A stretch of DNA of 52,607 nucleotides from Actinomycetes bacterium (lineage in GTDB: Bacteria; Actinomycetota; Acidimicrobiia; Acidimicrobiales; RAAP-2): the NCBI GenBank assembly GCA_021778895.1, contig JAJYBR010000002.1, forward strand, positions 282,396 to 335,002. The letters are read 5' to 3'. The position numbers were made by a program, and so were the translations under genes. Each line of letters starts with the position of its first letter. Position 1 is the first letter of the stretch. Below the pieces are notes generated by a model, which ran no database searches, was not told where the DNA came from, and saw only the letters and a program-made list of their open reading frames with translations. Shown here piece after piece: positions 8,912 through 17,228 of the stretch.

Positions 8912-9041
8912 CTGGTTAGCGGTCGGCCCGCCCCCTCCCGGGCTCCATCAGGGCGTGCCGCTCCCGGCGGCTCGGGTGCTGGTAGTGATGATCCCGCTCG
9001 CGGCGCTGGCCGTCTACCTCTGGCTGCGCCGGCGGCCCTGA
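8901..9041 (+). CDS. Possible small single-pass membrane protein (46 residues)
   Basis: A GTG-initiated frame overlaps the last 11 bases of the preceding membrane-protein gene and ends 1 base before the stop of the convergent gene. It encodes a short Pro-rich N-terminus, one hydrophobic helix (about residues 26-41, VLVVMIPLAALAVYLW) and a basic end (LRRRRP-like). The overlap would allow translational coupling, and the helix with positive-inside tail is credible. No homologue is recognised and chance cannot be excluded in such GC-rich DNA. Confidence 0.38.
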   Translation: MRVDWLAVGPPPPGLHQGVPLPAARVLVVMIPLAALAVYLWLRRRP

Positions 9042-9042
9042 C

Positions 9043-9609
9043 TCAGTCCTCCCGGCTGACCAGGCGCAGCGTGTTGCGGTCGGTGTGCATCACGACCTCG
9101 GGCCAGCGCTGGTGCTCGATCACCGTCGTCTCGTCGTAGGAGAAGGTGTCGGCGCCGATCTCGATGGTCACGTCGAAGCGCGTCGTGTGGGCGATCTGGT
9201 CGAGGTACGGATTCGACAAGATGCCGTAGGTCAGCGAGCCGAGCTCGGCCGACAGGCGGAAGCTCGTGGCGGTGGGCGCCACGACGCCGCCGGCGATGAG
9301 GGTCTGGGCCCGCGGGATCATGAAGCAGCGCATGACCTCGCCGCGCGTTGCGTCCCACATCCAGTACCCGACCTCGGTGTGGAAGGGCAGGTCCTCGTCG
9401 CGGCGGTAGATGGCGGTGCGGTAGTCGAGGCCCCACAGGTGCTGGTCCCCGTTGTCGACGGGCCCGAACGGCTTGAACGTCGTCTGCTCGCGGAACGGGG
9501 TCTCTTCGATCTTGCCGTCCTCGTTGTGGTACGAGACGTCGAGGCCGTCGTACCCCGAGGTCCACGTGCCGATCAAGCCCGCCAGCGGTCCCCACTCTTC
9601 CAATGCCAT
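9043..9609 (-). CDS. Nitrobindin-like heme-binding beta-barrel protein
   Basis: The 188-residue protein begins with the hallmark of the FABP-like nitrobindin/THAP4 family (PLAGLIGTW near the N-terminus), followed by alternating strands and GYWMWD. Family members bind heme in a ten-stranded barrel and react with nitric oxide or peroxynitrite, or act as lipocalin-like carriers. The assignment rests on fold-level motifs; the heme-ligand histidine cannot be fixed by eye. GGAGG precedes the ATG at 9609; a TTG six codons upstream is less likely. It is transcribed against the genes to its left and diverges from the aldehyde dehydrogenase to its right. Confidence 0.65.
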   Translation of the reverse strand: MALEEWGPLAGLIGTWTSGYDGLDVSYHNEDGKIEETPFREQTTFKPFGPVDNGDQHLWGLDYRTAIYRRDEDLPFHTEVGYWMWDATRGEVMRCFMIPRAQTLIAGGVVAPTATSFRLSAELGSLTYGILSNPYLDQIAHTTRFDVTIEIGADTFSYDETTVIEHQRWPEVVMHTDRNTLRLVSRED

Positions 9610-9718
9610 CTCGCCTCCGTCACTCAACTGGCGTCATCATAGGGTCGCGCCCGCGGGGGCCGACCAGCGGTCGCGCGACGCGGGGGCCCGAGTAGTCTCC
9701 GACTGCGAGGAGGCCTCC

Positions 9719-11446
9719 ATGACCGAAGTGGGTGGGATGACGCCGTCCGCCGAGCGTGTCGCCGCGGCCGATCTGGACCGGGTGGTCGGCGAGGTGGCGA
9801 GCCGAGCCGACGCGTGGAGCCGCGTGGGCCCCGCCGAGCGAGCCGCCATCCTCGACCAGGTCATCGCCGACACGGCGCGCGTCGCCGACGGCTGGCTGCG
9901 CGCGGCCTGCGCGGCCAAGGGCTACGACCCGGTGAGCGCCGAGGGCGGCGAGGAGGCCTTCAGCGGGATCGGGACGCTGCTGCGGCTGGCCCGCGCCCTG
10001 CGGGCCTCGATGATCGATCTGGCCACCGTGGGACGGCCCCGGTACGCCGGGCCGGTGGCCCACCGCCCCGGCGACCGGCTGGCGATCCAGGTGGCGCCCG
10101 ACGGAGCCTTCGACCGGATCCTGTTCCCCGGCCTGCGCGCCGAGGTGTGGATGGCGCCCGGCGTCACCGAGGAAGAGGTCCGCGCGACCCAGGCCGCCGC
10201 GTACCGTGACCCGCGGTCCCACGCCGGCCTGTCGGTGGTGCTGGCCGCGGGCAATGTGGCGAGCCTGGGTCCTCGCGACGCGCTGAGCCAGCTCTTCGTC
10301 GACGGCCGGGTCGTCGTGCTCAAGGCCAATCCGGTCAACGACTACCTCGTCCCCTTCTGGGAGGAGGCCCTGGCGGCGCTCGTCGTGCCGGGATATCTGC
10401 GCATCGTCACCGGCGGGCCGGCGGTCGGCGCCCACCTGGTCTCCCATCCCCGCGTCGACGAGGTCCACCTCACCGGCTCAGCGGCGACCCACGACGCCAT
10501 CGTGTTCGGCACCGGCATCGAGGGCGGCCAGCGCAAGGACGCCGGCGAGCCCATCTTCACGACGCCGGTGACGTGCGAGCTGGGCAACGTCTCGCCGATC
10601 ATCGTGGTGCCCGGGGTGTGGAGCCAGCGCGAGCTCGCCTACCAGGCGCGCCACGTCGCCACGATGCTGGCCAACAACGCGGGGTTCAACTGCTTGGCGC
10701 CCCGGGTGCTGGTGACGGCGGCGAGCTGGCCCCAGCGCGGGGCCTTCCTCGACGAGATCGAGGGTGTCCTGACGTCCCTGCCGCCGCGCCGCGCCTACTA
10801 CCCCGGGGCCTTCGCGCGCCGCGACCGCTTCGTCGAGGCCCATCCCGACGCCCGGGTGTTCGGCACGCCCGGCGCCGATGACGCCATGGGCTGGACCTTC
10901 ATCCGGGACGTCGACGCTGCCGCGACCGAGGACATCAGCTTCACCACCGAGTCGTTCTGCGCGCTGATGAGCGAGACGGCCCTGGCGGCCGACTCGGCCG
11001 CGTCGTTCCTGGGAGCGGCCGTCGACTTCTGCAACGACGTGCTGTGGGGGACGCTCTCGGCGACGATCCTCGTCGATCCGCGCACCGCGAGCGAGCCGGT
11101 CGTGTCGGCGGCGCTGGACCGCGCGGTCGCGGACCTGCGCTACGGCTCGATCGGCGTCAATGCCTGGCACGCGATGAGCTTCGTGCTGGGCACGACGGTG
11201 TGGGGTGCCCACCCCGGGCACGCCGCTACGGACATCCAGTCCGGCCGGGGCTTCGTCGGCAACGCGCTCCTGTTCGCCCAGCCCGAGCGATCGGTGGTGC
11301 GCGGGCCCTTCGTCTCGCGGCCGGACCCGCTGTGGTTCGCGACGAGCCAGCGCTCGGGCCCCGGACTGCGGCGGCTGGTCGACTTCGAGGCCCAGCCCTC
11401 CTGGGGGCGCCTGCCGCGCTTGGCCCTGGCGGCCCTCCGTCCCTAG
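9719..11446 (+). CDS. Aldehyde dehydrogenase family protein
   Basis: This NAD(P)-dependent aldehyde dehydrogenase-like protein has 575 residues. The nucleotide-binding half includes LAAGNVASL and VVLKANPVND. The general-base Glu is in CELGN, and the catalytic Cys is about residue 325 in NNAGFNC. The protein is longer than the usual 480-500 residues and diverges from typical ALDHs in the motif around the Cys, so its substrate cannot be named. A -10-like TAGTCT at 9693 and GAGGAGG before the ATG suggest a short leader. It lies between the nitrobindin-like gene and marP and may not share a transcript with either, because marP has its own leaderless promoter. Confidence 0.8.
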   Translation: MTEVGGMTPSAERVAAADLDRVVGEVASRADAWSRVGPAERAAILDQVIADTARVADGWLRAACAAKGYDPVSAEGGEEAFSGIGTLLRLARALRASMIDLATVGRPRYAGPVAHRPGDRLAIQVAPDGAFDRILFPGLRAEVWMAPGVTEEEVRATQAAAYRDPRSHAGLSVVLAAGNVASLGPRDALSQLFVDGRVVVLKANPVNDYLVPFWEEALAALVVPGYLRIVTGGPAVGAHLVSHPRVDEVHLTGSAATHDAIVFGTGIEGGQRKDAGEPIFTTPVTCELGNVSPIIVVPGVWSQRELAYQARHVATMLANNAGFNCLAPRVLVTAASWPQRGAFLDEIEGVLTSLPPRRAYYPGAFARRDRFVEAHPDARVFGTPGADDAMGWTFIRDVDAAATEDISFTTESFCALMSETALAADSAASFLGAAVDFCNDVLWGTLSATILVDPRTASEPVVSAALDRAVADLRYGSIGVNAWHAMSFVLGTTVWGAHPGHAATDIQSGRGFVGNALLFAQPERSVVRGPFVSRPDPLWFATSQRSGPGLRRLVDFEAQPSWGRLPRLALAALRP

Positions 11447-11472
11447 GGTGCGCACGATGCGCCGCGACCGCG

Positions 11473-11478
11473 TAGGTT
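11473..11478 (+). promoter_or_regulatory. Leaderless -10 element of marP
   Basis: TAGGTT ends 6 nt before the ATG of marP. Transcription starting about 7 nt after the -10 would begin at the start codon itself. No Shine-Dalgarno sequence is present. It is one of a set of equally spaced elements in this window. Confidence 0.6.
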
Positions 11479-11484
11479 GGCCGG

Positions 11485-12633
11485 ATGACCTGGGTTGACG
11501 TCGTCATCCTGGTCCTGGTCGCCCTCGCGGCCGTCCGGGGCTCCCTGGGGGGGCTGGCGCGCCAGGTGGGCCAGCTGGCCGGACTGGTCGGGGGCCTGCT
11601 CCTGGGCGCCGACGTCGCGGCGGGCCTGTCGGGGCACATCACGACGGGACACCTGCGCCCCCTGGTCGCCCTGGGCCTGGTTGTCGTGTTCATGATCATC
11701 GGGGCGTCGCTCGGCTCGTGGCTGGGGGCGCTGGCCCACCGGGCGCTGCAGATGGCCCGACTGGGTCTGCTCGACCGCATCGGGGGTGCCGTCGTCGGCG
11801 GGGCCGGGATGCTCATCGTCCTGTGGCTGATCGCCGGGCTCCTGGCTCCGGTCGCCTGGGGCAGCGTGTCCTCGGCGATCCAGGGCTCTTTGGTGCTGCG
11901 CGGCGTCGACGCCGTGGCGCCCCCGGTGCCGGCGGTCGAGGCCCGGGTCCAGGCCCTCTTGCGCAACGCGGACCTGCCCAACGTCTTCGCCTCCCTCATC
12001 GCCCCCTCGACCCCGAAGCCGACGATCCATCTCGGTGCGCCGCGAGCCAACGTCGCCGGTCCCTCCGCCGTGCTGAAGGTCCTGGCCACGCGGGGCTGCC
12101 CGCTCGGCCATGAGGGCACCGCGTTCGTCGTGGGTCCCCACGAGGTGGTCACCGACGCCCACGTCGTGGCCGGCGCCCACCACATCCGCGTGGGCAGCGA
12201 GCGCGGGACCGTGGTGCTCTTCGACCCGCAGGACGATCTCGCCGTGATCCACGTGGCGGGTGCGCTGCCCGCACCCTTGACCCTCGCGTCGAGCACCCCA
12301 CCCTCCCACGTGGCGGCGGCGGTCGTGGGCTACCCGCTCGACGCGACGCGCACGCTCAGCCCGGCCGAGCTGCTCGGCACCGTGCGGGCGGCCAGCCGCG
12401 ACATCTACGACCGCACGGTGATCCAGCGCACGCTCCTGGTGCTGGCCGCGCACATCCAGCCCGGGAACTCGGGCAGCCCGGTGCTGCGCCACGGGGACGT
12501 GGTCGGCATCGTCGTGTCGCGCTCGGTGGCCAACCCCCTCATCGGCTACGCCACGCCCATCGCGCTGGTGCGCCAGGTGGTCGCCCAGGTGACGAGCGAC
12601 CGCGCCGTGTCGACCCAGGCCTGCGTCGGCTGA
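11485..12633 (+). CDS. marP: MarP-type membrane serine protease (CvpA plus trypsin-like domain)
   Basis: MarP is a periplasmic serine protease anchored by an N-terminal CvpA-like domain; in Mycobacterium tuberculosis it is needed to survive acid and oxidative stress. Here 382 residues carry four hydrophobic helices (about 1-140). The chymotrypsin-like domain that follows has a full triad: His226 in TDAHVV, Asp at 250/251 in DPQDDLAVI and Ser329 in QPGNSGSP. Two further cysteines could form the regulatory disulfide described for the mycobacterial enzyme, which is inference. It stands alone on the plus strand, starts without a leader and converges on gabT with a 1-bp gap. Confidence 0.9.
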   Translation: MTWVDVVILVLVALAAVRGSLGGLARQVGQLAGLVGGLLLGADVAAGLSGHITTGHLRPLVALGLVVVFMIIGASLGSWLGALAHRALQMARLGLLDRIGGAVVGGAGMLIVLWLIAGLLAPVAWGSVSSAIQGSLVLRGVDAVAPPVPAVEARVQALLRNADLPNVFASLIAPSTPKPTIHLGAPRANVAGPSAVLKVLATRGCPLGHEGTAFVVGPHEVVTDAHVVAGAHHIRVGSERGTVVLFDPQDDLAVIHVAGALPAPLTLASSTPPSHVAAAVVGYPLDATRTLSPAELLGTVRAASRDIYDRTVIQRTLLVLAAHIQPGNSGSPVLRHGDVVGIVVSRSVANPLIGYATPIALVRQVVAQVTSDRAVSTQACVG

Positions 12634-12634
12634 C

Positions 12635-13969
12635 TCAGCTGGCCGCGCGGACCGCCTCGGTCAGCACGTCGAGGCCGTCGCTCAGCTGGGCATCGGTGAT
12701 GACCAGCGGTGGCAGCAGCCGGATGACGTTGCCGTAGGTGCCGCACGACAGGGCCAGCACCCCGTGCTGGTTGCAGTAGGCGACGACGGCCTTGGCGGCC
12801 GCCGCGTTGGGCTCGGTGGTGCCGGGCTGGACCAGCTCGATGGCCATCATGGCGCCGCGTCCGCGGACGTCGCCCACGATCGGGGCCTCGGCGGCCAGCG
12901 CGTGGAGGCGGGTCGACAGGGTCTCGCCGATGGCGCGCGCCTTGGCCGGAAGGTCGAGCTCGCGCATCGTCCGGATGGTCGCCAGGGCGGCCGCCGCGGC
13001 CACGGGATTGCCGCCGTAGGTCCCGCCGAGACCGCCCTCGTGGACGGAGTTCATCAGCTCGGTGCGCCCGGTGACGGCCGCCAGCGGCAGTCCGCCCGCC
13101 AGACCCTTGGCCGTGGTGACCAGGTCGGGGATGACGCCCTCGTGGTTGACCGCGAACCACTCACCGGTGCGGCAGAAGCCGGCCTGGATCTCGTCGGCGA
13201 TGAAGACGACGCCGTTGTCCTTGGCCCACGCGGACAGCGCGGGCAAGAAGCCGTCGGCCGGGACGACGAAGCCGCCCTCACCCTGGATGGGCTCGATCAG
13301 CAGTCCGGCCACGTTGTGGGCCCCGACCTGGGACTCGATGGCCGCGATGGCGCGCTGGGCGGCCCCGGCCCCGCTCAGGCCGTCGCGGAACGGGTAGCTC
13401 ATGGGCGCGCGGTAGACCTCGGGAGCGAAGGGCCCGAAGTGCTCCTTGTAGGGCATGTTCTTCGCCGTGAGGGCCATGGTCAGGTTGGTGCGCCCGTGGT
13501 AGGCGTGGTCGAAGGCCACGATGGCCTGGCGGCCGGTCGCCAGACGGGCCACCTTGACCGCGTTCTCGACGGCCTCGGCGCCCGAGTTGAACAGGGCGGT
13601 CGTCTTGGGGAAGTCGCCCGGGGTCAGGGCGGCCAGCTCCTCGCAGACCTCGACGTACTCCTCGTAGGGCACGACCATGAAGCAGGTGTGCGTGAAGTCG
13701 GCCACCTGCTGGCTGACGGCCTCGATCACGGCGGGCACGGCGTGGCCGATCGAGGTCACGGCGATGCCGGACCCGAGGTCGAGGAGCTGGTTGCCGTCCA
13801 CGTCGAGCAGGATGGCGCCCTCGCCACGCTCGATGTAGACGGGGAAGCCGGTGGAGAGCCCGGAGCTGACCACCTGGCGGCGGCGCTCGTGCAGGGCGCG
13901 CGACTTGGGCCCGGGCAGCTCGGTGACGACCTTGCGCTCGGTTCCGATCGATGGCTGGCTTGACGACAC
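12635..13969 (-). CDS. gabT: 4-aminobutyrate--2-oxoglutarate transaminase (class III aminotransferase)
   Basis: This PLP enzyme transfers the amino group of 4-aminobutyrate to 2-oxoglutarate, giving succinate semialdehyde and glutamate. The 444 residues show the class III pattern: NSGAEAVENAVK, the DEIQAGFCRTG motif, and the PLP lysine in TTAKGLAGG, then GGTYGGNP. Overall features match GabT better than acetylornithine or ornithine aminotransferase, though substrate cannot be proven by sequence. The start is a GTG at 13969 preceded by AGAGGAG. An upstream in-frame extension would run through the antisense of a tRNA and is rejected. No gabD lies beside it, although an aldehyde dehydrogenase is encoded 1.2 kb away. 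Confidence 0.85.
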   Translation of the reverse strand: MSSSQPSIGTERKVVTELPGPKSRALHERRRQVVSSGLSTGFPVYIERGEGAILLDVDGNQLLDLGSGIAVTSIGHAVPAVIEAVSQQVADFTHTCFMVVPYEEYVEVCEELAALTPGDFPKTTALFNSGAEAVENAVKVARLATGRQAIVAFDHAYHGRTNLTMALTAKNMPYKEHFGPFAPEVYRAPMSYPFRDGLSGAGAAQRAIAAIESQVGAHNVAGLLIEPIQGEGGFVVPADGFLPALSAWAKDNGVVFIADEIQAGFCRTGEWFAVNHEGVIPDLVTTAKGLAGGLPLAAVTGRTELMNSVHEGGLGGTYGGNPVAAAAALATIRTMRELDLPAKARAIGETLSTRLHALAAEAPIVGDVRGRGAMMAIELVQPGTTEPNAAAAKAVVAYCNQHGVLALSCGTYGNVIRLLPPLVITDAQLSDGLDVLTEAVRAAS

Positions 13970-14036
13970 CTCGACTCCTCTGCTTGGTCTGGTGTCGCCC
14001 AGCGTACCTTGCCCTCGAGGAGCCCCTTCATGGCGG

Positions 14037-14063
14037 CACGGGTGGCCCAACGGGCCACCCGTG
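14037..14063 (-). terminator. Hairpin downstream of tRNA-Ser(CGA)
   Basis: A perfect 12-bp stem (CACGGGTGGCCC with its complement) closes a 3-nt AAC loop. It lies 8 nt beyond the 3' end of the tRNA on the minus strand, so it likely ends or trims that transcript. There is no clear U tract, as is common in high-GC actinobacteria. Confidence 0.65.
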
Positions 14064-14070
14064 CGTGGAG

Positions 14071-14155
14071 CGGAGGAGGTGGGATTTGAACCCACGGTGC
14101 CCGTAGACACAGCAGTTTTCGAGACTGCCCGATTCGGCCGCTCTCGCACCCCTCC
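14071..14155 (-). tRNA. tRNA-Ser(CGA)
   Basis: The 85-nt sequence folds as a class II tRNA with a GGAGGGG acceptor arm pairing to CTCCTCC (one G-U) and a D arm in GAGCGGCCGAA. The anticodon loop CTCGAAA is closed by a 5-bp stem, followed by a long variable arm and a GTGGGTTCAAATCCCAC T arm. The anticodon CGA reads UCG. CCA is not encoded. It lies upstream of tadA on the opposite strand. Confidence 0.95.
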
Positions 14156-14226
14156 GTCACGAGTCTATCCCGGGGTCTGGCGGGGTCCCCGGGCGGCGCC
14201 CCTCGGAGGGGGGTCGCATCCTCCGC

Positions 14227-14232
14227 TACCGT
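14227..14232 (+). promoter_or_regulatory. Leaderless -10 element of tadA
   Basis: TACCGT ends exactly 6 nt before the GTG start of tadA, the same spacing as at marP, dnaX and ccr. Confidence 0.5.
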
Positions 14233-14238
14233 CGGGGG

Positions 14239-14688
14239 GTGGCCGGTGACGACGGGTACATGGCGAGCGCCCTCACGTGGGCCGAGCGGGCCGCCGCGCA
14301 CGACGACGTCCCGGTGGGCTGCGTCGTCGTCGTGGACGGCGAGGTCGTCGGTGCCGGGGAGAACCGCCGCGAGGCCGACGCCGACCCGACCGCCCACGCC
14401 GAGATCGTCGCGCTGCGCGCGGCCGCCCAGCGCCTCGGGCGTTGGCGGCTCAGCGACGCGACGGTCTACGTGACCCTGGAGCCCTGCGTGATGTGCGCCG
14501 GGGCCCTGTTGAGCGCCCGCGTCGCCCGCGTGGTGATCGGGGCCCGGGACGAGAAGGCCGGCGCGGTGGGCTCGCGCTACAACGTGCTGAGCGACCCCCG
14601 CCTCCTGCACGAGGTGGCCATCGACTACGGGGTGGGTGCGGTCGCTTCCGCCGACCAGCTCCGAGAGTTCTTCGCGGGGCGGCGATGA
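14239..14688 (+). CDS. tadA: tRNA-specific adenosine deaminase
   Basis: TadA converts adenosine 34 of tRNA-Arg(ACG) to inosine, an essential step for reading CGN codons. The 149-residue protein has the cytidine-deaminase fold with the zinc-binding HAE motif near residue 54 and PCVMC near residue 85, plus the C-terminal helix with RYNVL and LLHEV. It starts with GTG, apparently leaderless, and overlaps the following methyltransferase by the ATGA tetranucleotide, so the two are translationally coupled. The neighbouring serine tRNA is a frequent partner of tadA in actinobacteria. Confidence 0.93.
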   Translation: MAGDDGYMASALTWAERAAAHDDVPVGCVVVVDGEVVGAGENRREADADPTAHAEIVALRAAAQRLGRWRLSDATVYVTLEPCVMCAGALLSARVARVVIGARDEKAGAVGSRYNVLSDPRLLHEVAIDYGVGAVASADQLREFFAGRR

Positions 14689-15428
14689 CCGAGCGCGAGC
14701 GCTGGGCCGACGAGGGCTTCGCCGCCGGCGCGCTCTACGACGCGGCGCGCCCGTCGTACCCGGCCGCGGCCGTCGCGCGCGTCGTCAGCGACCTGGAGCT
14801 CGATCGCTCGAGCCGCATCGTCGACCTGGGTGCGGGCACCGGCATCTTCACCCGGCTCATCGCCGACCACGTCGGCGAAGTGGTCGCCGTCGAGCCCTCG
14901 GCGTCGATGCGCGCGTCGCTGGCCGAGGCCAGCCCCGGCGTCACGGTGCTGGAGGGTCGCGACGACGCCATTCCCCTGGAGGACGGCTGGGCCGACGCGG
15001 TCGTCGTGGCCCAGGCGTTCCATTGGTTCGACGCACCCCGGGCCCTGGCCGAGATCGCTCGTGTCCTGCGGCCGGGCGGGGGCCTGGGTCTGGTGTGGAA
15101 CGAACGCGACGAGTCGTGGGTGTGGGTGCGCCGCCTGACGCGGGCCATGCGCTGGGACGAGAACCGCCCCTTCGACGGCCGCGCCGACTGGGCGGGGATC
15201 GTGGCCCGCGGACCCTTCCGTCGCGTGACGCGCCACGACCTGCCCTGGCTGGAGTCGGTCTCGCCCGCGGACCTGCAGCGCCGGGTGGCCACGACGAGCT
15301 ACGTCACGCTCCTCGGGGAGGCCGAGCGCGTCGCCCTGCTGGCCGACGTGGCCGAGGTCCTCGCGGACCAGCCCGATCCCCTCGCGCTGCCCTACCGCAG
15401 CATCGTGGTCACGGCGCGCCGGGCGTAG
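14685..15428 (+). CDS. Class I SAM-dependent methyltransferase
   Basis: The 247-residue protein has the Rossmann-type SAM-binding motif VDLGAGTGIF (about residue 46), an acidic residue at the end of the next strand (VAVEPS), and the FHWFD motif typical of methyltransferase type-11 proteins. The start overlaps the stop of tadA (ATGA). The 3' end overlaps the convergent TetR gene by 20 bp. The substrate is not deducible; family members methylate small metabolites, quinone precursors or proteins. Confidence 0.8.
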   Translation: MTERERWADEGFAAGALYDAARPSYPAAAVARVVSDLELDRSSRIVDLGAGTGIFTRLIADHVGEVVAVEPSASMRASLAEASPGVTVLEGRDDAIPLEDGWADAVVVAQAFHWFDAPRALAEIARVLRPGGGLGLVWNERDESWVWVRRLTRAMRWDENRPFDGRADWAGIVARGPFRRVTRHDLPWLESVSPADLQRRVATTSYVTLLGEAERVALLADVAEVLADQPDPLALPYRSIVVTARRA

Positions 15429-16035
15429 GCGGCGCGATCCGCGACCAGAGGTAGTCGGCCATGTCCTCGGGGCTCACCTGATGCGCGGAGCCGTCGAACA
15501 TGATCCGGCCCAAGATGAGCGCGCCGGACTCCAAGATGTAGGACGTGGGGTCGATCGAGTCGTCCACCCAACCCATCTCCTGGGCCCGCGAGAAGATGTT
15601 GATGCGCCGCTGCAGAGAGGCGTCATGGGCAGCGACGAAGCGCTCGCGGGCGACGGGGTCGGCGTAGATGTCGAGCAGCACCCGGGCCAGCTGCCACATC
15701 CGCTCGGTCGTCTCCTTGTCGCTGATCTCGATCAGGTACTGGCGGTAGCCGGCGACGAAGGCCTCCCGGTCCCGTTGCTCGACGGCATCGCCGATGACGT
15801 CCACGTGGCCGCTGCGGCCACCCAGCAGCCGGAAGAAGTTCTCCACCTGGGCCTCGGCCAGGAGCACCTCGCGAGAGTTGAAGTGGTAGTAGATCGTCGG
15901 GATGCCGACGTTCGCCCGCTGGGCCACGTCGGCGATGCGGACCTGGCGGCTCTCGCTCTCGCGCAGCATCTCGACGGCCGCGTTGAGGATGTGGGCCCGA
16001 GTCTGCGAAACCGTCCGACCCGCGACTCGCGCCAT
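15409..16035 (-). CDS. TetR/AcrR-family transcriptional regulator
   Basis: The 208-residue protein has a TetR helix-turn-helix in its first 60 residues (ILNAAVEML...VRIADVAQRANVGIPTIYYHF), followed by an all-helical ligand domain. The ATG at 16035 has GGGAGGAG at good spacing; an upstream ATG is less likely. TetR proteins often repress a divergent neighbour, which here would be the ECF sigma gene, but no obvious palindrome was picked out in the 117 bp between them. Confidence 0.83.
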   Translation of the reverse strand: MARVAGRTVSQTRAHILNAAVEMLRESESRQVRIADVAQRANVGIPTIYYHFNSREVLLAEAQVENFFRLLGGRSGHVDVIGDAVEQRDREAFVAGYRQYLIEISDKETTERMWQLARVLLDIYADPVARERFVAAHDASLQRRINIFSRAQEMGWVDDSIDPTSYILESGALILGRIMFDGSAHQVSPEDMADYLWSRIAPPTPGAP

Positions 16036-16152
16036 CGTGCTCCTCCCGTGATGCGCGACGCGTCCCCGATGACGCAGGTCGCAGCGGTTCCAGTCTGCCA
16101 CGGAGCCGTGACGGCGGTCTTGGGCTCACAGAGTGGCGACCTCTAGCGTTCT

Positions 16153-16635
16153 ATGTTCGTGGGGCTTCCTCCGTTCCAGCAGCTGGTCGACGCGCACTGG
16201 CGCGACGTGGCGCGCCTGTCCGCGGCGCTGGCTGGACCGCGCGACGGTGACGACGTCGCTCAGGAGGCCTGGGCGCGGGCCCTGCGGGCCTATCCGTCGC
16301 TGACGCACGCGGGAAACCTGCGCAGCTGGCTGCTGACGGTCACGGCGCACACGGCTCTGGACGCGCAGCGCTCGCGCGCGCGCCGCGACCGGGTGCCGGC
16401 GTTGCTGGCCGAGCCGGTAGCGGACCTCGAGCCCGGGCCCGACGAGCGTCTCTGGGCGGGCGTGCGCGCCCTGCCCGCGCGCCAGCGCCAGGCCGTGGTG
16501 CTGCACTACGTGGGCGGGATGGCGCACGGTGAGGTGGCGCGCGCCCTCGACACCACGCCCGCGGCCAGCCGCCGGCTGGTCAGCGATGCGCTGGCCGCGC
16601 TGCGGGTGGCCCTGGGGGAGAAGGAGGAGGCGTGA
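16153..16635 (+). CDS. ECF-type RNA polymerase sigma factor
   Basis: The 160-residue protein has region 2 (DDVAQEAWARALRAY, then NLRSWLLTVTAH) and region 4 (LPARQRQAVVLHYVGGM followed by a helix-turn-helix), and lacks regions 1 and 3, as in ECF sigma factors. Its stop overlaps the GTG of ogt (GTGA), so the DNA-repair enzyme is coupled to it. No anti-sigma factor gene is adjacent. TAGCGT at 16144-16149 lies only 3 nt before the ATG; a GTG at 16159 may be the real, leaderless start. Confidence 0.82.
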   Translation: MFVGLPPFQQLVDAHWRDVARLSAALAGPRDGDDVAQEAWARALRAYPSLTHAGNLRSWLLTVTAHTALDAQRSRARRDRVPALLAEPVADLEPGPDERLWAGVRALPARQRQAVVLHYVGGMAHGEVARALDTTPAASRRLVSDALAALRVALGEKEEA

Positions 16636-17195
16636 GGGATCTGGAAGCGGCACTGACGCGGCTCGACGTGCGCGCGCGACCGCCGCGCCTCGACGACGCG
16701 GACGTCTTCTACGCGGTCCATGACGCCCCCGTCGGGACGCTGGTCCTGGCCGCGACGCGCGAGGGCACGCTGGTCGCGTGCAGCTACGACACCGAGGACG
16801 TCGTCGCCGCACGGCTGGCGGCGCGGCTGTCGCCCCGGGTGGTGCGCGAGCCCGGGCGCCTCGACGAGGCCCGCCGGGAAGTCGACGCCTACGTCGCGGG
16901 CCGCCGCCGCTCCTTCGACGTGCCCGTCAGCACGGTGCTGGCCACGCCCTTCGCCCAGACGGTGCTCGGGGCGCTGGCGCGCGTGCCCTACGGGTCCACC
17001 ACCACCTACCAGGCAATCGCTCGCGCGATCGGCGAGCCCCGAGCCAGCCGCGCCGTGGGCAACGCCCTGGGAGCGAACCCGCTGTGCATCGTCCTGCCCT
17101 GCCACCGGGTCCTGCGCACGGACGGATCGCTGGGCGGCTACGCCGGGGGACTGGATGTGAAGCGGCGTCTCCTCAACCTCGAGAGCGGGGACTGA
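16632..17195 (+). CDS. ogt: Methylated-DNA--[protein]-cysteine S-methyltransferase
   Basis: This suicide repair protein moves alkyl groups from O6-alkylguanine to its own cysteine. The 187 residues include the DNA-binding helix-turn-helix (YGSTTTYQAIARAIG), the Arg finger in SRAVGNALGANP, and the active-site PCHRV with Cys157 followed by GSLGGYAGG. The start GTG overlaps the sigma factor stop. A sigma factor coupled to ogt recurs in actinobacterial genomes and suggests control of alkylation repair, but the inducing signal is not visible here. Confidence 0.92.
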   Translation: MRDLEAALTRLDVRARPPRLDDADVFYAVHDAPVGTLVLAATREGTLVACSYDTEDVVAARLAARLSPRVVREPGRLDEARREVDAYVAGRRRSFDVPVSTVLATPFAQTVLGALARVPYGSTTTYQAIARAIGEPRASRAVGNALGANPLCIVLPCHRVLRTDGSLGGYAGGLDVKRRLLNLESGD

Positions 17196-17216
17196 ACCGG
17201 TGCGGCACCCGGACGC

Positions 17217-17222
17217 TACGGT
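17217..17222 (+). promoter_or_regulatory. Leaderless -10 element of the thioredoxin-like gene
   Basis: TACGGT ends 6 nt before the ATG at 17229; no ribosome-binding site is present. Confidence 0.5.
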
Positions 17223-17228
17223 ACGGGC

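Noticed and set aside
9452..9718. Upstream extension of the aldehyde dehydrogenase gene
   Set aside because: It overlaps the nitrobindin-like gene antisense, and a GAGGAGG site precedes the ATG at 9719.
13970..14149. N-terminal extension of gabT to an ATG inside the tRNA-Ser(CGA) region
   Set aside because: The added residues (MRERPNRAVSKTAV) are the well-known translation of a serine tRNA; a GTG with a good ribosome-binding site lies at 13969.
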